Numbered from the stretch's first letter, positions 36,447-46,942 are shown. The stretch is 64,000 nucleotides of DNA from Thalassolituus hydrocarboniclasticus (GCF_025345565.1 NZ_CP054475.1:2448448-2512447); one strand, 5' to 3'. The notes: generated from the sequence alone by a model not told the origin. Made by a program: numbers and translations.

Positions 36447-38477
36447 TCAGCTGTTCTCGATCACCTTATTTTTCATCTGATGCAATAAGTCACGCAGACG
36501 CGCCGCTTCTTCAAAATTAAGATCTTTCGCCGCTTTAAACATCTGATCTTCAACTTTAGCCACGCGCTTAACCAACTCAGCGGCAGACAATGCCTGCCAG
36601 TCATCCGCCGCATAACCGGCCTGATCTTCAGCCACTTTACGCCCACGGGTCTTGCCTTTGCCTTTCTTACCCGGCGGTGGCGCCGCTTCGAGAATGTCTT
36701 CCACCGACTTGGTCACCCCAACCGGAGTAATGCCATGCTCGGTATTGAAAGCCACTTGCTTTTCACGGCGGCGGTCGGTTTCATCGATGGCTCTCTGCAT
36801 CGAATCGGTCATGCGGTCAGCGTAAAGAATCGCTTTACCATTCAGGTTACGCGCAGCCCGGCCGATGGTCTGAATCAGCGAGCGCTCGGAACGCAGGAAG
36901 CCTTCTTTATCGGCATCGAAAATCGCCACCAGCGACACTTCCGGAATATCCAGACCTTCACGCAATAAGTTAATACCCACCAACACGTCAAACTCGCCCA
37001 GACGCAGGTCGCGGATAATTTCCACCCGCTCAACCGTATCAATATCAGAGTGCAGATAACGCACGCGGATACCCTGCTCGAGCAAAAACTCGGTCAGGTC
37101 TTCGGCCATGCGTTTGGTCAGCACGGTAATCAGAATCCGCTCGCCGTTGGCGACGCGCTCGCGCAATTCATGCAGCACATCGTCCACCTGGCCGGTGGCC
37201 GGACGCACTTCAATTTCAGGGTCAATCAGACCGGTCGGACGCACCACCTGCTCAACCACAGCATCCTGATGCTCTTTTTCATAATTACCCGGCGTCGCCG
37301 AAACAAAAATGCACTGCGGCACAATGGCTTCCCATTCTTCAAAGCGCATCGGCCGGTTATCCAGCGCCGACGGCAGACGGAAACCAAACTGCACCAGGGT
37401 TTCTTTACGCGAGCGGTCACCGCGGTACATACCGCCGATCTGCGGAATGGTCACATGGGATTCATCGACAAACACCAGCGCATCATCGGGAATATAATCA
37501 AACAGCGTTGGCGGTGGCGCGCCCTCTTCACGTCCGGATAAATAGCGCGAGTAGTTTTCGATACCGGAGCAATAACCCAGCTCCTGCATCATCTCGATAT
37601 CGTAACGGGTACGCTGCTCCAGCCGCTGCGCTTCCACCAACAGATTATTATCGCGGTAATACTGCAGGCGTTCTTCCAGCTCGACCTTAATACCTTCAAC
37701 CGCATCAAGGATGCGCTGGCGGGGGGTCACATAGTGGGTTTTCGGATAAATAGTTACCCGCGCCAGACGGTTCAGCACCTCACCGGTCAGCGGGTCGAAG
37801 CTGCTGATCTGTTCCACTTCGTCGTCAAACAGCTCAATACGTACCGCTTCGTCGTCGCTTTCCGCCGGGAAGATATCAATCACATCACCGCGCACCCGGT
37901 AAGTACCGCGATGAAAATCCATATCGTTACGGGTGTATTGCAGCTCAGCCAGACGACGCAGCACGGTGCGCTGATCAATGCGGTCACCACGCACAATGTG
38001 CAGCATCATTTTCAGATAGGAGTCCGGATCACCCAGACCATAAATCGCCGATACGGTGGCCACAATCACCGCATCGCGGCGCTCCATCAGCGCTTTGGTT
38101 GCTGACAGCCGCATCTGCTCAATGTGCTCGTTAACCGAAGCATCCTTATCGATAAAGGTGTCGGACGATGGCACATAGGCTTCCGGCTGGTAGTAGTCGT
38201 AGTAAGAAACGAAATACTCAACCGCGTTATTGGGGAAAAACTCTTTAAACTCACCGTACAGCTGGGCCGCCAGGGTCTTGTTATGCGCCATGATAATGGC
38301 CGGGCGCTGACACTGAGCGATGACATTAGCCATGGTGTAGGTCTTGCCTGAACCGGTCACACCCAGCAGGGTTTGCTTCAGCAGACCGGCATTTACACCA
38401 CCGACCAGCTGACGGATGGCTTCCGGCTGATCACCGGCGGGAGAATATTTGGCAGAAAGCTCAAATGCCTTGCTCAT
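36447..38477 (-). CDS. uvrB: Excinuclease ABC subunit B
   Basis: UvrB verifies damage during nucleotide excision repair and loads UvrC. The 676-residue protein has Walker A GVTGSGKT near the N terminus, the beta-hairpin region [18 protein letters not shown], helicase motifs such as [17 protein letters not shown] and [16 protein letters not shown], and the C-terminal UVR domain ([17 protein letters not shown]) that binds UvrC. Length matches E. coli UvrB (673). It is divergent from an aminotransferase gene. No SOS box was confirmed. Confidence 0.99.
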   Translation of the reverse strand: MSKAFELSAKYSPAGDQPEAIRQLVGGVNAGLLKQTLLGVTGSGKTYTMANVIAQCQRPAIIMAHNKTLAAQLYGEFKEFFPNNAVEYFVSYYDYYQPEAYVPSSDTFIDKDASVNEHIEQMRLSATKALMERRDAVIVATVSAIYGLGDPDSYLKMMLHIVRGDRIDQRTVLRRLAELQYTRNDMDFHRGTYRVRGDVIDIFPAESDDEAVRIELFDDEVEQISSFDPLTGEVLNRLARVTIYPKTHYVTPRQRILDAVEGIKVELEERLQYYRDNNLLVEAQRLEQRTRYDIEMMQELGYCSGIENYSRYLSGREEGAPPPTLFDYIPDDALVFVDESHVTIPQIGGMYRGDRSRKETLVQFGFRLPSALDNRPMRFEEWEAIVPQCIFVSATPGNYEKEHQDAVVEQVVRPTGLIDPEIEVRPATGQVDDVLHELRERVANGERILITVLTKRMAEDLTEFLLEQGIRVRYLHSDIDTVERVEIIRDLRLGEFDVLVGINLLREGLDIPEVSLVAIFDADKEGFLRSERSLIQTIGRAARNLNGKAILYADRMTDSMQRAIDETDRRREKQVAFNTEHGITPVGVTKSVEDILEAAPPPGKKGKGKTRGRKVAEDQAGYAADDWQALSAAELVKRVAKVEDQMFKAAKDLNFEEAARLRDLLHQMKNKVIENS

Positions 38478-38593
38478 CAGGATTCCAGTTATAGGTTAAA
38501 TCAAGTAGCATTATACGGTTTTTTTTACCGGCAGGACTTGGCGCTTTACGCCCGTTTCTGCCGCCGACCATCGCGTTATTGAGGATACACATT

Positions 38594-39775
38594 TTGGATC
38601 TGCAATTGTCTGATCGCGTTCAACAGATCAAGCCCTCCCCAACACTGGCCGTGACTAACCGTGCTGCCGAACTCAAGGCTGCAGGCAAAGACATTATTGG
38701 CCTGGGTGCCGGTGAGCCGGATTTCGATACCCCCGAGCATATCAAGCAGGCGGCGGTTGAGGCTATTAACAACGGCTTCACCAAGTACACCGCGGTGGAC
38801 GGTACTCCGGGTCTGAAGAAAGCGATTATTAACAAGCTGCAGAAAGACAATGGCCTGAGCTACGAAGCCAACCAGATTCTGGTGTCCTGCGGCGGCAAGC
38901 AGAGCTTCTTTAACCTGGCTCTGGCCTACATCAATCCGGGCGATGAAGTGGTTATTCCGGCGCCATACTGGGTTTCTTACCCGGATATGGTTGTGATTGC
39001 CGGTGGCGTACCGGTGGTTATCGAAACCGATGAAAGCACCCGCTTTAAAATCACCGCCGAGCAGCTGGAAGCATCGATCACCGCTAACACCAAACTGGTG
39101 GTACTGAACAGCCCGTCCAACCCGTCCGGTGTGGCTTATACCGCTGACGAACTGAAGGCCCTGGGCGCCGTTCTGAAAAAGCATCCGCAGATCATGATCG
39201 CCACCGATGATATGTACGAGTACATCTGGTGGGCAGATTTTGCCTTCGAAAACATCCTCACCGTCTGCCCTGAACTGTACGACCGCACCATCGTACTGAA
39301 CGGTGTATCCAAGGCGTACAGCATGACCGGCTGGCGTATCGGCTATGCCGCCGGTCCGGCCAAGCTGATTGGCGCGATGAAGAAGGTACAGTCGCAGAGC
39401 ACCTCTAACCCGACCTCCATTTCTCAGGTCGCAGCAGAAGCGGCACTGAATGGCGGCCGCGATTGCGTTCTGCCAATGGTTGAAGCCTTTAAAGAACGTC
39501 ACGACTACGTGGTGAAAACCCTGAACGAGATTCCGGGCTTCAGCTGCATCCCGGCCGACGGCGCTTTCTACGCATTCCCGAATGTCAAAGGCGCGATGGA
39601 TAAAGCCGGTATCGATAACGATGTCGACTTTGCCGAAAAACTGTTGCTGGAAGCCGGTGTCGCGCTGGTTCCGGGTTCTGCCTTCGGCTCACCGGGTTAT
39701 ATGCGCCTGTCATTCGCGACCAGCATGAAAACTCTGGAAGATGCCCTGAACCGCATCAAAAAAGCACTCAGCTGA
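38594..39775 (+). CDS. Class I pyridoxal-phosphate aminotransferase, aspartate type
   Basis: This 393-residue enzyme resembles the 1-gamma or Thermus-type aspartate aminotransferases. Key motifs are IGLGAGEPDFDTPEHI, the substrate region VVLNSPSNPSGVAY, the aspartate in MIATDDMYEY and the pyridoxal-phosphate lysine at residue 240 in SKAYSMTGWRIGYAAG. It should move the amino group between aspartate and 2-oxoglutarate, and perhaps also act on aromatic substrates. The start is TTG at 38594 with AGGA 8 bases before; an upstream TTG would add five residues but lacks a ribosome binding site. A terminator follows. Confidence 0.93.
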   Translation: MDLQLSDRVQQIKPSPTLAVTNRAAELKAAGKDIIGLGAGEPDFDTPEHIKQAAVEAINNGFTKYTAVDGTPGLKKAIINKLQKDNGLSYEANQILVSCGGKQSFFNLALAYINPGDEVVIPAPYWVSYPDMVVIAGGVPVVIETDESTRFKITAEQLEASITANTKLVVLNSPSNPSGVAYTADELKALGAVLKKHPQIMIATDDMYEYIWWADFAFENILTVCPELYDRTIVLNGVSKAYSMTGWRIGYAAGPAKLIGAMKKVQSQSTSNPTSISQVAAEAALNGGRDCVLPMVEAFKERHDYVVKTLNEIPGFSCIPADGAFYAFPNVKGAMDKAGIDNDVDFAEKLLLEAGVALVPGSAFGSPGYMRLSFATSMKTLEDALNRIKKALS

Positions 39776-39803
39776 GTGCTTTTACGACACGTTTAACGCA
39801 TAT

Positions 39804-39831
39804 AAAAAAACCGCCTGCTGGCGGTTTTTTT
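39804..39831 (+). terminator. Rho-independent terminator after the aminotransferase gene
   Basis: The stem ACCGCC/GGCGGT with loop TGCT, extended by A/T pairs, ends in seven T. It is symmetrical and could act in both directions. Confidence 0.9.
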
Positions 39832-39847
39832 ATGTCTGCTGTTCACC

Positions 39848-39916
39848 TGACTCCCACGCTCTGCGTGGTAGCCCTTACTGGCGCAGTTGCATTTCCACGC
39901 GGAGCGTAGGAACGAG
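39848..39916 (-). repeat. Palindromic intergenic repeat, copy 3 (inverted)
   Basis: This copy is in the opposite orientation to copies 1 and 2: reading the minus strand it starts CTCGTTCCTACGCTCCGCG and ends GCGTGGGAGTCAG. It sits between a terminator and the end of the convergent hda gene, again a 3'-end location. Confidence 0.88.
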
Positions 39917-39937
39917 GAAATATCAGCAAAAGGCCAC

Positions 39938-40645
39938 TTACCAGCCCATTTCCGCCTTAATAAAAGGAATGGTCAGCTTACGCTGGGCCGACAAAGAAGC
40001 CTGATCGAGGGTTTCCAGCAAATCAAACAATCCCTGCATATCACGCGGACCACGGGTCAGAATAAAGCGCGCCACTTCATCACTCATATTCAGACCACGG
40101 CGTTTGGCGCGCAGCAACAGCGCCAGCACTTTATCGTTATCTTCCAGCGGCTCGACCTGATACACCATGCCCCAACTGAGGCGGGATGAGAGATCGGGCA
40201 GCTGCACACCGATATGACCCGGCGCCTGACTGGCGGCAATCAGCAGATGCCCCTGACGGTCGCGGATACGGTTAAATAAATGGAACAGCCCCTCTTCCCA
40301 GTCCGGACGACCGGCAACGGCCTGAATATTATCCAGCGCAACCAGCGGTAACTGCTCCATCGCATCGAGAACTGCCGGGCTGTATTCCACCAGTTCGTCC
40401 AGCGGCAGATAGACGCTTTGATGCCCCAGCCCTTCAGCATAATGGCAGGAAGCCTGCAGCAGATGGCTGCAGCCAACGCCCGGCGCGCCCCACAAATACA
40501 GATAAGGCTCGCCATGTACCGTCCACTGCTGCTGCAGCGCTTGCACGATCTGCTCGTTCGGGCCGGCGTAATAGTTCGCAAAGCGCGCATCATCGCGCAC
40601 CGCGACCGAGAGGGTCAGTTGTTGATGATGATCCATGGTCTGCAT
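39938..40645 (-). CDS. hda: DnaA regulatory inactivator Hda
   Basis: Hda binds the sliding clamp and stimulates ATP hydrolysis by DnaA, preventing repeated initiation. The 235-residue protein has an N-terminal clamp-binding stretch (QLTLSVAV), the AAA+ core with Walker A GAPGVGCSHLL, Walker B LVALDNIQAV, and an arginine-finger region LSSRLSWG, as in the DnaA/Hda family. A second ATG three codons in (MDHHQQ) is also a possible start. It begins immediately after the DUF2066 gene, the common gammaproteobacterial arrangement. Confidence 0.95.
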   Translation of the reverse strand: MQTMDHHQQLTLSVAVRDDARFANYYAGPNEQIVQALQQQWTVHGEPYLYLWGAPGVGCSHLLQASCHYAEGLGHQSVYLPLDELVEYSPAVLDAMEQLPLVALDNIQAVAGRPDWEEGLFHLFNRIRDRQGHLLIAASQAPGHIGVQLPDLSSRLSWGMVYQVEPLEDNDKVLALLLRAKRRGLNMSDEVARFILTRGPRDMQGLFDLLETLDQASLSAQRKLTIPFIKAEMGW

Positions 40646-41656
40646 TTATGGCTGCCAGCGAAAAACCTGCTCCTGCTCCGTGGCGAGCAGGCGCTTATCC
40701 AGGGCCAGAGTACTCCAGACCTGCGCCCAGTCGGCCGCCAGATCCAGCTCCAGTGTTAAATCCTGCTGATTAACCGCCAGCACACGTACCGAATTCACCG
40801 CCACATTGGCGTTAAGATAACTGATCACATCGTGATACTGGCGGAAATTCTGCACGCCCTGAATCATCAGCTGGTGACCACCGGCAATACCATCGCTGCG
40901 CAGGGCATAACGTGCAGACAGAAAGCCAGCCACCTGATCGGCCACCTGCAGCAGCACGGCATTCACATCCTCACCTTCAGCCTGCAGATCGAGCCAGTCA
41001 CCCTTATGCTGAATAAAGCCCTGATAAAGCCAGCCATTATCGCGCCCCGGAGACAAACGCCCGGCTATAAAGGCATCGGCGGCGTAACGGGCAGAGGCTT
41101 TTTGCACGTCGTCTTTAAATAAACCCCACAGGCGCTCTACTGGCAGAATCAGCTCGTCTTCCAGATCCTGCGCCGGCCATAACAGAGGAATACCGCGCTC
41201 ACTCATGGCGCGCTCAAGCCGTGCCCGCCAGGCGCCGCTGTTCTGGTTCAGCGCCTTGCGCTGCAACTCATCTTCAACGCCCTGCCACAGCAATACCAGC
41301 GGACGGCTTTTACCCCATACCGGCTGCTGCGCGTCTTTTAACAGGGAATCGATCAGGTTCTGGGCAAATAACACTTCCAGCAGCAGACTGTCGTCGGCTT
41401 CGTCGCGGCTGTAGCGAAAACTTTTTACATAACGGTCGGCATTGGCCGCCGCTGCCTGTACTGTCTCATTCTGCACACTCGCCGTCTGGCCGGAGACCTT
41501 CACCAGCACCTGCTGCAGCGCATCCTGAATACCGCTCTGGCGGCTGTCCTGCGACTGATCGGTAACCGGCACACGCACCTGATACAGGTCAGAGACGGTC
41601 ACTGCATGACTGCCAAGGCTTAGAAACAACAATAAAATCAGACTGGCTGCACGCAC
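40646..41656 (-). CDS. DUF2066 exported protein
   Basis: This 336-residue protein of unknown function belongs to DUF2066, usually found beside hda and purM. It has a signal peptide (RAASLILLLFLSLGSHA) and repeated segments such as LYQVRVPVTDQSQDSRQ and ALQQVLVKVSGQ typical of the family. A longer frame exists, but a GTG at 41656 with AGGA 8 bases before, directly in front of the signal peptide, is the better start. Its stop codon abuts the hda start with no gap, so the two are translated from one mRNA. Confidence 0.88.
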   Translation of the reverse strand: MRAASLILLLFLSLGSHAVTVSDLYQVRVPVTDQSQDSRQSGIQDALQQVLVKVSGQTASVQNETVQAAAANADRYVKSFRYSRDEADDSLLLEVLFAQNLIDSLLKDAQQPVWGKSRPLVLLWQGVEDELQRKALNQNSGAWRARLERAMSERGIPLLWPAQDLEDELILPVERLWGLFKDDVQKASARYAADAFIAGRLSPGRDNGWLYQGFIQHKGDWLDLQAEGEDVNAVLLQVADQVAGFLSARYALRSDGIAGGHQLMIQGVQNFRQYHDVISYLNANVAVNSVRVLAVNQQDLTLELDLAADWAQVWSTLALDKRLLATEQEQVFRWQP

Positions 41657-41879
41657 AGACAGGTTCCTTACAGCTGAATATTTAAATCGGGCGGTATTGT
41701 GCCACGAATGTTCAACATAACCACTACTGCGTCCGAAATTGTGCCGCAGGCCGCAAAATAAGAATGTGCCTTCCGGCATCTTTCCTCACAGCACGCCCGC
41801 GAAAATCTGACCACACAGACAGCTTTCAGCCGCTCTCAGATTTGCTCATTTCCATGATGCAGGACGGCGCACAAATCGT

Positions 41880-41885
41880 TAGAAT
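41880..41885 (+). promoter_or_regulatory. Likely -10 box of the purM operon
   Basis: TAGAAT followed by ACGCGCC lies 35 bases before the purM ATG and matches the purE leader (TAGAAT, then GCGCCGC). A -35 box is not clear. The shared element may only be the local style of sigma-70 promoters. Confidence 0.4.
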
Positions 41886-41920
41886 ACGCGCCTTTCTATG
41901 GGCCACCCAGTGACGACGGC

Positions 41921-42973
41921 ATGAGTGAACAACAATCCCTGAGCTACAAAGACGCTGGTGTCGATATCGACGCCGGAAATGCATTGGTCGAACGCATCAA
42001 AGGCGTTGCCAAACGTACCCGCCGCCCGGAAGTGATGGCCGGACTGGGTGGTTTCGGCGCCCTGTTCGAGCTGCCACAGGGCTACCGCCAACCGGTTCTG
42101 GTATCCGGCACTGACGGTGTAGGCACCAAGCTGCGCCTGGCAATGGATCTGAAAAAACACGACACCATCGGTATCGATCTGGTTGCCATGTGTGTCAACG
42201 ATCTGGTAGTTGCCGGCGCTGAGCCGCTGTTTTTCCTCGACTACTACGCCACCGGCAAACTGAACGTGGACGTAGCCGCCGCGGTTGTCAGCGGTATCGG
42301 TGATGGCTGCGAGCAGGCCGGAGCCTCTCTGGTTGGTGGTGAAACCGCCGAAATGCCGGGCATGTACGAAGGCGAAGACTACGACCTGGCCGGTTTCTGC
42401 GTCGGTATCGTTGAGAAAGACGACATCATCGACGGCTCCAAAGTAAAAGCCGGCGACAAGCTGATCGCGATGGCATCCAGCGGCCCGCACTCCAATGGCT
42501 ACTCGCTGATCCGTAAGATTATCGAAGTATCTGGTGCCGACCTGAGCGCCGATCTGGATGGTCAGCCGGTTGCTGATGCACTGATGGCGCCAACCCGCAT
42601 TTATGTGAAATCCGCACTGAAGCTGATTAACGCCTCTGACGTACACGCTATGTGCCACGTAACCGGCGGCGGTTTCCAGGAAAACATTCCGCGCGTTCTG
42701 CCTGACGACTGCAAAGCCGTTATTGATACCAACAGCTGGAAATGGCCTGCGGTTTTTGAATGGCTGCAGAGCAACGGTAAAGTGGCTACCGCAGAAATGT
42801 TCCGCACCTTTAACTGTGGTGTCGGCATGATTGTCGCGCTGCCGGAAGAAAAAGCCGATGCCGCTATCGCCCTGCTCAACGCCGAAGGCGAACAGGCGTG
42901 GCTGATTGGTGAAATTCAGGCCAAAGACGACGCCGACGAACAGGTTGAATTTACCGGTAACCGCAGTCTATGA
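41921..42973 (+). CDS. purM: Phosphoribosylformylglycinamidine cyclo-ligase PurM
   Basis: PurM closes the imidazole ring with ATP to give aminoimidazole ribonucleotide, the substrate of PurK. The 350-residue protein has the family start [14 protein letters not shown], the motif [12 protein letters not shown], the ATP-binding [13 protein letters not shown] and [14 protein letters not shown]. It overlaps purN by 4 bases. E. coli PurM is 345 residues. Confidence 0.98.
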   Translation: MSEQQSLSYKDAGVDIDAGNALVERIKGVAKRTRRPEVMAGLGGFGALFELPQGYRQPVLVSGTDGVGTKLRLAMDLKKHDTIGIDLVAMCVNDLVVAGAEPLFFLDYYATGKLNVDVAAAVVSGIGDGCEQAGASLVGGETAEMPGMYEGEDYDLAGFCVGIVEKDDIIDGSKVKAGDKLIAMASSGPHSNGYSLIRKIIEVSGADLSADLDGQPVADALMAPTRIYVKSALKLINASDVHAMCHVTGGGFQENIPRVLPDDCKAVIDTNSWKWPAVFEWLQSNGKVATAEMFRTFNCGVGMIVALPEEKADAAIALLNAEGEQAWLIGEIQAKDDADEQVEFTGNRSL

Positions 42974-43644
42974 ACGACAGCAGCACCCACGATAAGCCTG
43001 CTGTACCGCGTATCGTGATTCTGATCTCCGGCAGTGGCAGCAATATGGTTGCCATTGCCGATGCCATTAAAAGTGGCAGTATGGAAGCCGAAATCGCCGC
43101 GGTTATCTGTAACCGTCCGGAAGCGGCGGGCCTGCAGAAAGCCCGCGACCGCGACCTGCCGGCCTCCGTACTGGATCACAAAGAATTCAGCAGCCGTGAA
43201 GACTTTGACCGCGCACTGATGGCAGAAATCGACGAACATGCCCCCGATCTGGTGGTGCTGGCCGGATTTATGCGCATTCTGACGCCGGATTTTGTCGCTC
43301 ATTATCATGGCCGCATGCTGAATATTCACCCGTCATTACTGCCGAAATATCAGGGCCTGCATACCCATCAGCGTGCCCTTGATGATGGCGAGAATGAACA
43401 CGGTGTGACGGTGCATTTTGTGACCGAAGAGCTGGACGGCGGACCGAACGTGATTCAGGCGGTTGTACCGGTTTACGACGGTGACGATGCTGCCAGCCTG
43501 CAAGCGCGCGTACAAATACAGGAACACATAATTTATCCGATTGCGGTTAAATGGTTTGTTGAAGGCCGCCTGACCATGGCCGGCAACACTGCCCGCCTGG
43601 ATGGAAATGTGATTCCCGCGACCGGATTGCAACTGACGTCCTGA
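42970..43644 (+). CDS. purN: Phosphoribosylglycinamide formyltransferase PurN
   Basis: PurN transfers a formyl group from 10-formyl-tetrahydrofolate to glycinamide ribonucleotide. The 224-residue protein has the motif [15 protein letters not shown], the folate-site region [29 protein letters not shown] with the catalytic histidine, and [14 protein letters not shown] with the catalytic aspartate. The N terminus is about ten residues longer than that of E. coli. It is coupled to purM by an ATGA overlap. Confidence 0.97.
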   Translation: MNDSSTHDKPAVPRIVILISGSGSNMVAIADAIKSGSMEAEIAAVICNRPEAAGLQKARDRDLPASVLDHKEFSSREDFDRALMAEIDEHAPDLVVLAGFMRILTPDFVAHYHGRMLNIHPSLLPKYQGLHTHQRALDDGENEHGVTVHFVTEELDGGPNVIQAVVPVYDGDDAASLQARVQIQEHIIYPIAVKWFVEGRLTMAGNTARLDGNVIPATGLQLTS

Positions 43645-43689
43645 TTTTGCTCCGATATACTGTTGGCCAAACGGATTTGGCTGACCTCT

Positions 43690-44490
43690 ATGATTTCCTC
43701 TTTATATTCCCGCCTGCTCGCTTTTACCCTGCTTGTCTGTACACCCTTTTCTTTTGCCACTGCCGCAGAAAAAACAGACGCCAAAGCAAAACCTGTCAGC
43801 ATAGCTGCAAGCGAAGTGACACTCCTTAAGCCTTTTTCCGCGCACTACAAAACAGAGTGGAAACTCGGCTGGTTCAGCATTGACGTTGAAGCCAAGCGCA
43901 GTTTGCGCCAGCTTGCCAGTGGCCATTGGCTGTTAACCTTCGAAGCAGAAACCAGCGCCGCAGCTTTAAAAGAAACCTCCGAATTTAATCTTCACAACGG
44001 CCGGATAACACCACTGGCCTATCACTACCGCGCCAGCGGCCTGTTTAACGAACCCGACCGTACACTGCTGTTTTCTCCGGAACTGAAACTGATTAAAGAT
44101 CTGGAAAACAACAAAGACTACCCGAAGGCATGGGAACATGAGGTTCATGACAACCTTACCTATATGCTGCAGGCCAGTCTGGATCTTGCTCAAACCGCGC
44201 CACAGCAAAGTGATTATGAAAACGGCCTGCACGGCAAAGAACTGACATACCCGGTGTTTGAGAAAAAACGTGTTAAAGAGTTCCAGTTCAGAATTATCGG
44301 CGAAGAGCAGCTGAGTACACGGATAGGTAAGCTGAAAACCATCAAGGTTGAACAGATACGTCAGAAAAAAGGGCGCGAAGTCTTTGCCTGGTTTGCCATC
44401 GATCGTGACTACCAGCTGGTACGTCTGGTTGACAAGGAAAAAGGCAAAACACGCTATCAGATTGATATTACCGACCTCAAAGACGGATAA
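43690..44490 (+). CDS. DUF3108 periplasmic protein
   Basis: This 266-residue protein of unknown function belongs to DUF3108. A signal peptide (SLYSRLLAFTLLVCTPFSFATAA) precedes a beta-rich domain with FSAHYKTEWKLGWFSIDVEAKRSL and a C-terminal segment EVFAWFAIDRDYQLVRLVDKEKGKTRYQIDI, as in other members found after purN. The start is the ATG at 43690; a TTG nine codons upstream is in frame but no convincing ribosome binding site supports either. It probably belongs to the purMN transcript. Confidence 0.85.
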   Translation: MISSLYSRLLAFTLLVCTPFSFATAAEKTDAKAKPVSIAASEVTLLKPFSAHYKTEWKLGWFSIDVEAKRSLRQLASGHWLLTFEAETSAAALKETSEFNLHNGRITPLAYHYRASGLFNEPDRTLLFSPELKLIKDLENNKDYPKAWEHEVHDNLTYMLQASLDLAQTAPQQSDYENGLHGKELTYPVFEKKRVKEFQFRIIGEEQLSTRIGKLKTIKVEQIRQKKGREVFAWFAIDRDYQLVRLVDKEKGKTRYQIDITDLKDG

Positions 44491-44560
44491 CTCACCGTCT
44501 TCGCCCAACTGTGCTTTTCAGGTAAACTGCCTGCTCTTTTGACTCCACAGGAAGCACAGC

Positions 44561-45142
44561 ATGCGACTCAGCGACGGCGATATTGAACAACGCATTGCCG
44601 ATGGCAGCATTGTTATCGATCCACAGCCAGCCAGCGATGCCATCGCCGGCATCAGCGTAGACCTGCGCCTCGACCACCGCTTCCGCGTATTCAACAACAA
44701 CTCAGTGACTCACCTCGACCTGTCCGGTGACCGCATTCAGCTTGAACGCGACATCAACCGCATCATGAGTAAAGAGATCGAGATTGAAGCCGATGACGCT
44801 TTGTTTATTCACCCGGGCGAACTGGTGCTGGGCGCGACGCTGGAATCGGTCAGCGTACCCGAAGATCTGGTTGGCTGGCTGGATGGCCGCAGCTCCCTCG
44901 CCCGCCTCGGCCTGATGGTGCATGTGACTGCCGGACGGATTGATCCGGGCTGGCAGGGGCAGATCGTGCTGGAGTTCTATAACAACGGCAAACTGCCACT
45001 GGCACTGCGACCGGGGATGGTGATCTGTGCCATGTCGTTTGAGATGCTTTCAAGCCCGGCACTGCGTCCTTATAACAAACGCGAAAATGCCAAATACCGC
45101 GACCAGAAAGGCGCCACCTTCAGCCGCATAGCGAAGGACTGA
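44561..45142 (+). CDS. dcd: dCTP deaminase
   Basis: Dcd deaminates dCTP to dUTP, the main dUMP source for thymidylate synthesis in gammaproteobacteria. The 193-residue length equals that of E. coli Dcd. Characteristic are [17 protein letters not shown], the active-site region [29 protein letters not shown] with the catalytic glutamate in VLEFYN, and the C-terminal [12 protein letters not shown] that closes over the active site. A terminator follows. Confidence 0.98.
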   Translation: MRLSDGDIEQRIADGSIVIDPQPASDAIAGISVDLRLDHRFRVFNNNSVTHLDLSGDRIQLERDINRIMSKEIEIEADDALFIHPGELVLGATLESVSVPEDLVGWLDGRSSLARLGLMVHVTAGRIDPGWQGQIVLEFYNNGKLPLALRPGMVICAMSFEMLSSPALRPYNKRENAKYRDQKGATFSRIAKD

Positions 45143-45160
45143 TTCTCAGGCAACACGCAT

Positions 45161-45190
45161 AAAAAAGCCCGGTAAATTCCGGGCTTTTTT
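45161..45190. terminator. Bidirectional terminator between dcd and wzz
   Basis: The stem AAAAAAGCCCGG/CCGGGCTTTTTT with loop TAAATT lies 18 bases after dcd and 7 bases before the end of the convergent wzz gene. Confidence 0.92.
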
Positions 45191-45197
45191 ATATCAT

Positions 45198-46697
45198 TCA
45201 GCTGCGGTTTTTATTCCTGCTGGAGATCATCGCCGCACGCATCAGCGCCAGCATCACACCCAGCATGCCACCAAGAATAATGCCCAGTGTCAGGTGTGTG
45301 CCTATCTTTCTGCCCACCTGTGCACTACCACCACGAACAACAGGTGCCGCATCGGCAACAAACAGATGTCCGCCACTCTGCAAGGTCTGCTGACGGTAAA
45401 TAGCAATAAAACGATCCAGCTGCTGCTGAATAGTATTCAGACTGGTTTCAACGCCAGCCAGCGAGCCGCGCAGGATTGCCTGAGAATCCAGGTTGCCATA
45501 ATTCTTGTTGTCAGTACCGGTCAGAATGGCAATTTCTTTTTCCAGCCCCAACAATTCCTCGGTCGCAGCAGTACGGCGCTGAAACAGATCCTTGCGCATT
45601 TCGACATCACCAAGCTTATTGCCCAATGCCAATAACGAATCCAGAAACGACTCATCAAACTGCGCTCCGGAAGACTCATTGCTGCCCGCCGTTTTGTTCA
45701 GATCCTGTGCGCTGGTACGAGACAACTGATTTAACGCCGCATCATAAGAGGCAACCAGCTTGGTCAGACGCTCATGTTCCAGGCGCAGTAAACGCTGGCG
45801 GGAAAACAGACGCACCATAATCGCAGGATCTTTTGCTGCCAGCTCAGATGAGTTGGAGTAGGCAAATTCGCGCAGCGGGCCAATTTCGCTTCCCTCCAGC
45901 ATCAGTAACTGCCGGCGAATATCATCCAGGGTGCGGCCATCCACCACCAGACTGCCTGTGCCCGGAAACTCCGACAGCTTAGCCACGGCCAGCTGCAACG
46001 ATTCCAGATACGAGGTTGCGCTGTCGTATACATCAATAATGTTCAGATTGTCTGCGGCACTGAATGCCTGCAATGGCCGTTCAATATCGGCATTCATCAG
46101 CCCACGCTCGGTGGCCAGCTGCGCCCAGGCATCAACTACAGCCGCAACCGCCTGCTCAGCTTCAGCAGCGGTAATCCCTGCGGTCTGAAGGTTCAGGCTG
46201 AGAGTCAGCGAAGCATGGGATTTTTCACGCAGCTCTTTCAGCGCTGACTCGGCGGCGGCACGCATTTCCGGAGGGGTTTTGCTGTTTACCAGCAGTTCAT
46301 TCAGCTTTTCTTCGGTCGCCCGGTACAGTGAGTTGGAATAATATACATCCAGGGATTTTGCCAGCTGCTCAGCAGAGACCGTAACCCTGCCCTGCGTCTC
46401 AACAGCGTTCAGTACGGCCGGGGTAATAATGTCACGCGGGCTGAACACCCGGCCATTGGGGTATTTATCGCCATTCAGAAAGGTCAGCGTAATGGGATAA
46501 TCAACGCTGTGCGGCACCGCAAACGAAGCTCTGGCAAAGTGAAACATCAGTACGGCAAGTCCCACACACAGTGCAACACCCAACACCAGCCCACGCTGAC
46601 GCCAGATATTACGGAACAGATCCGTCAGATTAACTTCATCTTCCATACCAATAACAGGGCTTACTGCCGCAGGATTAACGGGGTGTTGCTGACTCAT
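45198..46697 (-). CDS. wzz: Wzz-type polysaccharide chain-length determinant
   Basis: Wzz proteins in the inner membrane set the length of Wzy-polymerised polysaccharide. This 499-residue protein has an N-terminal Wzz domain with the first transmembrane helix (LVLGVALCVGLAVLMFHFA) near residue 40, a long periplasmic coiled-coil region, and a C-terminal transmembrane helix (LTLGIILGGMLGVMLALM). It is longer than classical O-antigen Wzz (about 330-350 residues). No kinase domain or outer-membrane exporter gene is present nearby, so it most likely acts with the Wzy polymerase at 61758-62930. GGAG lies 6 bases before the ATG. It is separated from the main cluster by housekeeping genes. Confidence 0.9.
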   Translation of the reverse strand: MSQQHPVNPAAVSPVIGMEDEVNLTDLFRNIWRQRGLVLGVALCVGLAVLMFHFARASFAVPHSVDYPITLTFLNGDKYPNGRVFSPRDIITPAVLNAVETQGRVTVSAEQLAKSLDVYYSNSLYRATEEKLNELLVNSKTPPEMRAAAESALKELREKSHASLTLSLNLQTAGITAAEAEQAVAAVVDAWAQLATERGLMNADIERPLQAFSAADNLNIIDVYDSATSYLESLQLAVAKLSEFPGTGSLVVDGRTLDDIRRQLLMLEGSEIGPLREFAYSNSSELAAKDPAIMVRLFSRQRLLRLEHERLTKLVASYDAALNQLSRTSAQDLNKTAGSNESSGAQFDESFLDSLLALGNKLGDVEMRKDLFQRRTAATEELLGLEKEIAILTGTDNKNYGNLDSQAILRGSLAGVETSLNTIQQQLDRFIAIYRQQTLQSGGHLFVADAAPVVRGGSAQVGRKIGTHLTLGIILGGMLGVMLALMRAAMISSRNKNRS

Positions 46698-46894
46698 ACG
46701 AGCTCCATTCTATAAACAAAACCTGCACACGCCTGAAAGATTCAGAAATGCCCAGCCATTCAACTCACAGCCACTAAGGATAGTCTCAATTGGTTACATT
46801 TAAGGTACCAGAAAAACAAAAAGCCGACGACAAGCAAAAGTTCTCCGCCAAAGAACAAAATCCTCAGTAAAAGCCAATAAAATCAAACAGATGC

Positions 46895-46923
46895 TTGACA
46901 GCCGAAATCCGCATCAGCATAAT
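46895..46923 (+). promoter_or_regulatory. Sigma-70 promoter of tRNA-Asn
   Basis: Perfect -35 TTGACA (46895-46900) and near-perfect -10 CATAAT (46918-46923) are 17 bases apart, with GCGC following the -10 box. The tRNA begins 20 bases later. Confidence 0.85.
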
Positions 46924-46942
46924 GCGCATCACTTACTGATGT

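Noticed and set aside
38576-39502. Minus-strand open frame of about 308 codons
   Set aside because: It mirrors the aspartate-type aminotransferase gene, which has all active-site motifs.
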